DNA of 38,471 bases. Source: Calditrichaceae bacterium. GTDB taxonomy: Bacteria; Calditrichota; Calditrichia; RBG-13-44-9; J075. The position numbers and the translations under genes were made by a program. Below are positions 34,803 through 38,471 of this stretch, piece after piece (positions within the stretch are counted from its first letter, which is position 1; the number at the start of each line of letters is the position of its first letter). The notes beneath the pieces are model-generated. The model was not told the DNA's origin and searched no databases. It saw nothing but the letters and a program-made list of their open reading frames with translations. The stretch covers positions 1-38,471 of the forward strand of contig JABWBP010000065.1 of NCBI GenBank assembly GCA_013360445.1, written 5' to 3'.

Positions 34803-35342
34803 ATGGACATCCTTTCTATTTTAGTGGCGCTCGCCACCATCATTGCCGGGGTATTCGCCGCCATCCAGTTAGCGGAATGGCTCCGCGATTGGCGTCAAAC
34901 CCGAATTCGCATGAAGACCCGCACTTACACCTCCGAAATTCCGGCAACTGGCAGCGAGCCGTTAAAAATTCTTAATTTTTCTCATCCATTGGAGGATCAG
35001 ACCCTCCGGCAAATTGAAGAAGAAATTAAACAACCGATTGGCAAAATCATCGAGGTGAATACCCATTTTGACGACAACAGGTCTTTCAAACCGCCAACAA
35101 AAAAGCTGGTGGAAAAAATCGATTTTACCCCGCAAGAATGGCAGCAGGGCCGCTTCCTGGTCAACCTGCCCGGTTTTGCGCCCATCGCCGCGGCGCTTCT
35201 TTCCGAGCTGCACGGGCGGATGGGGCATTTCCCCACGATTTTGCGCCTGCGTACCCTGAAAGGCAGCGCCGCCCAGACCTATGAATTGGCGGAAATTCTC
35301 AATTTGCAGGAAATCCGCGACGACGCCCGAAAAACCAGGTAA
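34803..35342 (+). CDS. csx15: Membrane-anchored Csx15-like protein
   Basis: A 179-aa protein. Residues 3-24 (ILSILVALATIIAGVFAAIQ) form one hydrophobic transmembrane helix, followed by a charged juxtamembrane segment (EWLRDWRQTRIRMK). From about residue 55 it matches Csx15: ILNFSHPLEDQTLRQIE, IDFTPQEWQQGRFLVN, LPGFAPIAAALLSELHGRMG and AEILNLQEIRDDAR. Family knowledge suggests a cyclic-nucleotide-related role in type III loci (recently linked to ring nucleases). The membrane anchor is not a standard part of the family as I know it, so the protein may act at the membrane as an effector or signal terminator. It follows the shortened copy by 16 bp and has no strong ribosome binding site, so translation may be coupled. 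Confidence 0.72.
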   Translation: MDILSILVALATIIAGVFAAIQLAEWLRDWRQTRIRMKTRTYTSEIPATGSEPLKILNFSHPLEDQTLRQIEEEIKQPIGKIIEVNTHFDDNRSFKPPTKKLVEKIDFTPQEWQQGRFLVNLPGFAPIAAALLSELHGRMGHFPTILRLRTLKGSAAQTYELAEILNLQEIRDDARKTR

Positions 35343-35387
35343 TTGGCAATTCTCAATTGCCAATTGCCAATTCGCAATTAAATCTAT

Positions 35388-35435
35388 CGCTCTTTGACAT
35401 CCTTCCCCGCCCGTTATTGGGAAATAGCGCGGCGG
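35388..35435 (+). promoter_or_regulatory. Leader-like motif, upstream copy
   Basis: CGCTCTTTGACAT followed about 20 bases later by GAAATAGCGC closely resembles 37438-37480 in front of the CRISPR array (first 13 bases identical, then GAAATGGCGC). Here it lies in the 252-bp gap between the Csx15-like genes and the last two operon genes. The gap also contains short CAATTGCCAATTG repeats. It could be a relic of an array leader or a shared promoter. Confidence 0.4.
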
Positions 35436-35594
35436 CAGTCTCGCCCTCTCACGGGGCAGGATTCACGGAACATTCCTCCAAACCGGACAAAAAAACCTCC
35501 CGGCATAGTCCCCAAATTATTGCCCGACCGCGGAGTAACTCTTGCTGAAGAGTTTAAGAACCAGCTAGCAATGCATGAGGAGAAAGGAGCATGA

Positions 35595-35867
35595 ATGAAC
35601 TGTAGCCCATTGCTGGCAACCTGGGCGTTTCACCTTTCCAATAAAGAAAAAGCCCATCACGAAGCGGCTTTGAAAGCAATCCTGGAACATTTCCAAAGCC
35701 CGCCGTTCAACCTCGCCGGCAGCGACAAAACCATCGAGAACATTTTTACCGGGGAATGGACCGCAACGCCCGGCTTTGACAACGAAAAACTCATGCAGCT
35801 CACCGCGGAAGCCATCGCCTTCAGCGGCTGGCTCAAACGCGCCGCGGAAGCGCTCTGCGATCAATAA
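35595..35867 (+). CDS. Small unknown protein in the CRISPR operon
   Basis: A 90-aa predicted helical protein with two conserved-looking blocks, HHEAALKAILEHFQSPPFNL and MQLTAEAIAFSGWLKRAAEA. I do not recognise it. AAAGGAG sits just before the start, and the Cmr6-like gene begins 11 bp after its stop, so the two are probably co-translated; it may be a small subunit partner of that RAMP protein. It is too short and lacks the features of Cas11 to be called that. Confidence 0.6.
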   Translation: MNCSPLLATWAFHLSNKEKAHHEAALKAILEHFQSPPFNLAGSDKTIENIFTGEWTATPGFDNEKLMQLTAEAIAFSGWLKRAAEALCDQ

Positions 35868-35878
35868 GGAGGAATCCC

Positions 35879-37384
35879 ATGGCAACTGTCTATACTCGCA
35901 CCCATAAAACTCTCTCGCCCGATTTCCAATCCGGCCAGGCCTCGCCCGCGCTGCTCTTCCACAAGTGGCAGGCCTGGGACGATGATTTCAAGGGCTTCCA
36001 GCGCACCGATTCCCGGCTGGAATACCTGCAAAACATCGCCACGTCCGTGCAGGCAACCTTTCAACGCAGCTATTCCGGCTGGCACCAACGCTACCTGGCA
36101 GCATTAACCGCGTTAGGGGCGGAAACCACGGTGCGCTATTCCACCGTCTGGCGGCTCATCATCGGCTGGGGCGGCAATCCCGCCCTGGAAGCCGGCCTCA
36201 CCCTGCACCACCTCTACGGCTTCCCCTGCATTCCCGGGGCGGCGGTAAAAGGGGTGCTGCACCACCTGGCGGAAATGGAGATCATGGCCCGGGAAGTCGA
36301 TCTTCCGGGCAAGCCCGGGCAGCCCATTGCCGAGGGGCTGAAGCAACTTTCCCAATCCCCTCCTGCCGACCCTCCGGCATGGCTGGGGGAGATGCTGCAG
36401 CAGTTGCGCCTGGTCAAAGCGCTCTTCGGCTCCATCCACCTGGAACGGGGCAAGCCCGAAAAAGGGGAAAATCCCTTCGGGCCAGAGTGCCCGCGTCCGC
36501 TCTTGAAGGAACTGTTGGAAACCCTCGAAAAACACAAACCGGCTTCCTGGAGAGAGCCGCAGGAGCAGATCAAAAAACTTCTCGATGACCACACCGGCGG
36601 AATGCTGCGCTTCTACGATGCAGTTCCCGAACCCAACCAGGCGGAATTGCTGCAAACCGACATCGTGAATTGCCATTATAGCGAGTATTACAAAGAGAAT
36701 TCCACCTATCCTCCTTCCGACGACCAGCAGCCCATCCCGGTCACCTTTTTGGCGGTGCGCCCGGGGGCGCGTTTTATCTTTCCGTTTGCGGCGCAGGGCT
36801 GGCCGCAGGCTGCCGGCAGAGACAGGGAAGAAAAGGAGCGCCTGGCTGCGCTCCAGGGGCTGGAAGAAAAAGACCTCGCCCCGCTGGTGAAGAAATGGCT
36901 GCAAACCGCCCTCGGGGAATGGGGCATCGGCGCCAAAACCGCCGCCGGCTACGGTTACTTCAACACCGGCCTGGATTTCCAACTGCCCAAAGGCGCTGAT
37001 AACGGAACCGGGGTGACGACGACGGAACCCGGAATCACGCCCGTGAAGCCGCCGCCGTATCCGTCCTCCACCAGTCCCGCCGCAAAACTGAAGGGGATTT
37101 CCAGACAACATGGAGAGGCGGCCTGGAAAATCATTGCCGCGGGCGAGCACGTCGAAAAAATCGAAGGCGGCCCGGTCAGCTTCCGGGAGATGAACGAACC
37201 CCTTCCGGCGCGGAAAATATCCCACGGCGGCAAAACCCTGGAGGTGCGCTATAAGAATGGAAGCGCTTGCTGCCAGGTAAAAGTAAAATTACAAGGGGTT
37301 CATAGCGAAGCGGAAGCGCAATGGGTCTGGGAAACAGGCATTCTCCCGGAATTAGCCAAACTGGCGAGCGCCGCTGAACCATGA
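35879..37384 (+). CDS. cmr6: Cmr6-like RAMP protein with C-terminal extension
   Basis: A 501-aa RAMP protein whose features fit Cmr6, the subunit at the head of type III-B filaments. They are RLIIGWGGNPALEAGLTLHH, then GFPCIPGAAVKGVLHHLAE at about residues 112-132, LFGSIHLERG, and a late GIGAKTAAGYGYF glycine loop (about 350-362). After about residue 370 there is a Pro/Thr-rich linker and a beta-rich 80-residue domain (PARKISHGGKTLEVRYKNGS...VKVKLQG) ending in a helix. A Cmr6-type protein in a Csx10-containing operon is unusual. Ribosome binding site AAGGAGG. It is the last gene before the leader and array. Confidence 0.82.
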   Translation: MATVYTRTHKTLSPDFQSGQASPALLFHKWQAWDDDFKGFQRTDSRLEYLQNIATSVQATFQRSYSGWHQRYLAALTALGAETTVRYSTVWRLIIGWGGNPALEAGLTLHHLYGFPCIPGAAVKGVLHHLAEMEIMAREVDLPGKPGQPIAEGLKQLSQSPPADPPAWLGEMLQQLRLVKALFGSIHLERGKPEKGENPFGPECPRPLLKELLETLEKHKPASWREPQEQIKKLLDDHTGGMLRFYDAVPEPNQAELLQTDIVNCHYSEYYKENSTYPPSDDQQPIPVTFLAVRPGARFIFPFAAQGWPQAAGRDREEKERLAALQGLEEKDLAPLVKKWLQTALGEWGIGAKTAAGYGYFNTGLDFQLPKGADNGTGVTTTEPGITPVKPPPYPSSTSPAAKLKGISRQHGEAAWKIIAAGEHVEKIEGGPVSFREMNEPLPARKISHGGKTLEVRYKNGSACCQVKVKLQGVHSEAEAQWVWETGILPELAKLASAAEP

Positions 37385-37866
37385 AATTCCAATTGAGAGT
37401 TGGCCGGGTGTAGCCGAAATAGTGTAATCTGGTGCCGCGCTCTTTGACATTTTCATCGTCCGCCATTGTGAAATGGCGCAGCGAATCCTATTTTGCAGAA
37501 CGTAGAGCGGAAAGCGTGGGGCAGAAGCGAAAAACGCTCCCCGCTCCCCGCTCCGCGACAATGCTCCTAACTTCAATATAATTCTCGAAGTAGCGGAATT
37601 TTCGATTCACTTTGCGCCGAAACCGGAAAAAGAGCAAAATTTGGGTAGTTAAACCCATATTCTTTTTATAGTTGGCATTGAAAATCGGCCGGCAGGGTGA
37701 ATCGAAGCACCCTCTACTTCGAGAATTATATTGAAGATAGCTTCATTTTTTGCTGGATTTTTTGAGATTTTTTGGGTATAATTTGGACGCAAAATTCGCA
37801 AAAATGGGGGGTGAATCGAAACCGGGGTTGCAAGTTATTGTTTTTTAAGGAGCCAAAAAGGGGTGA
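37385..37866 (+). promoter_or_regulatory. CRISPR leader region
   Basis: No gene in 482 bp between the last cas gene and the first repeat. It holds CGCTCTTTGACAT at 37438, a long foldback (37567-37740), and a possible -10 box TATAAT at 37777-37782, about 85 bp before the array, within an AT-rich run. Reading this side as the leader agrees with the repeat's 3' end ATTGCGAC, close to the classical type III tag ATTGAAAC. GGTGAATCGAA occurs near both 37697 and 37811. Confidence 0.55.
37567..37740. repeat. Long foldback in the CRISPR leader
   Basis: Left arm 37571-37593 and right arm 37714-37736 are perfect 23-bp inverted repeats (left begins CTTCAATATAATTCTCG). With one mismatch they extend to 27 bp (37567-37593 and 37714-37740). 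Inside lies a second 9-bp inverted pair, TCGATTCAC (37602-37610) and GTGAATCGA (37697-37705). The whole 174 bp could be a small mobile element or a structured RNA. No obvious flanking duplication was found. Confidence 0.7.
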
Positions 37867-38365
37867 GTCAGAATCACTTCCAGGCGAGATACTGGATTGC
37901 GACGGAAAATTAACCAGTTCATTTTAAGTCTCCTCTAGTTTTGGTTGTCAGAATCACTTCCAGGCGAGATACTGGATTGCGACCAAATGACCTTCGGATG
38001 GCCGCCAACCTGTAATAGATCGTCAGAATCACTTCCAGGCGAGATACTGGATTGCGACTAGGATAATAACTGTGGGAACAATAAAAAATTCTGCCACGGG
38101 TCAGAATCACTTCCAGGCGAGATACTGGATTGCGACTTTAATTTCTGTTTCATTTTAAAAACTCCTGTGTTTTGTCGTCAGAATCACTTCCAGGCGAGAT
38201 ACTGGATTGCGACTCCAGCGCGGTCAGACGCGTGTGGTGGTTGACGTCCGCGGTCAGAATCACTTCCAGGCGAGATACTGGATTGCGACTATGCGGTCTC
38301 GGTGGCCAGGGTGTCGATTGCCTTCCATGTCAGAATCACTTCCAGGCGAGATACTGGATTGCGAC
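37867..38365 (+). CRISPR. CRISPR array, 7 repeats of 37 bp and 6 spacers
   Basis: Identical 37-bp repeats (starting GTCAGAATCACTTCC, ending CTGGATTGCGAC) lie at 37867, 37947, 38022, 38100, 38177, 38253 and 38329. Spacers are 43, 38, 41, 40, 39 and 39 bp, a range typical of type III. The repeat can form a 5-bp stem TCCAG/CTGGA. Read on the + strand the last eight bases are ATTGCGAC, like the type III crRNA tag, so I infer + strand transcription with the leader on the left. The reverse complement of each spacer can be read as open coding sequence. The sequence after the last repeat (38366-38471) is very AT-rich and carries no recognised gene. Confidence 0.97.
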
Positions 38366-38471
38366 CTTGTGATTAATTCTACTTTAAGACTTTAAAAAAA
38401 TACTTAAAAAATTCATATATTGGGCTATGATTTTAAAAAACTTTATTACGCATCGGAGCAACCCCGAAGTG

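Noticed and set aside
35394-35594. 66-codon frame ending LAEEFKNQLAMHEEKGA directly before the 90-aa gene
   Set aside because: It begins inside the leader-like motif and lacks a ribosome binding site; the last 20 residues look coding-like, but the evidence is too weak.
36113-37225. 370-codon open frame on the minus strand
   Set aside because: It lies antisense to the Cmr6-like gene in GC-rich DNA, has no recognisable domain, and the sense frame has clear motifs.
38366-38471. AT-rich sequence after the array considered as the leader (minus-strand array)
   Set aside because: The repeat end ATTGCGAC on the + strand fits the type III tag, and spacers are antisense to coding only if transcribed on the + strand; the opposite repeat end (ATTCTGAC) fits less well.

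Overview
The window is a defence-rich accessory region of a free-living bacterium, most likely from the FCB superphylum (Calditrichota/KSB1-like or Ignavibacteria-like). The clues are secreted proteins ending in a YPNPFNPST-type sorting/FlgD-like domain, a dockerin-like segment, and many dispersed palindromic repeats whose spurious translations read 'RPSLRDG'. No rRNA or tRNA genes were seen.

Layout. (1) 1-11141: the right-hand part of a BREX type 1 locus: pglX methyltransferase, a Fic-HTH protein, pglZ and brxL. Each gene is separated from the next by a palindromic repeat cluster, and pglX is preceded by one containing 132-bp tandem repeats. brxA, brxB and brxC are not in the window and may lie to the left. 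(2) 11557-17915: three co-directional genes for exported proteins: two paralogous beta-helix-like proteins and a 1409-aa multidomain lipase-like protein. (3) 17660-24710: a roughly 1.5-kb direct segmental duplication flanking a minus-strand beta-helix/esterase gene. Each copy carries a sorting-domain tail and a minus-strand gene for an unrecognised alpha-helical protein. One copy has a 295-bp palindromic element inserted; the other is its empty site. (4) 24980-25801: a truncated cas6 followed immediately by a DUF3800 gene. (5) 26131-37384: a type III-D-like CRISPR effector operon: HD-less Cas10 with an intact GGDD motif, several Cas7-like RAMP proteins, Csx10, two small Cas11-like proteins, Csx19-like, two Csx15-like proteins (one membrane-anchored, one internally shortened), a small unknown protein and a Cmr6-like RAMP. 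(6) 37385-37866: a leader region with a long foldback. (7) 37867-38365: a CRISPR array of seven identical 37-bp repeats and six spacers.

How it works together. BREX marks host DNA through PglX and blocks phage DNA. The type III complex recognises phage transcripts using crRNAs from the array, and Cas10 should make cyclic oligoadenylate. No adaptation genes, full-length Cas6 or CARF effector are present, so those functions must come from elsewhere or be missing. Transcribed on the + strand, the repeat ends in ATTGCGAC, close to the classical type III 8-nt tag. The reverse complement of every spacer can be read as open coding sequence, and two of them carry a Shine-Dalgarno plus ATG start. This fits antisense crRNAs against mRNAs. 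The two most striking observations are these start-codon spacers and the empty/filled-site evidence that the palindromic elements move.
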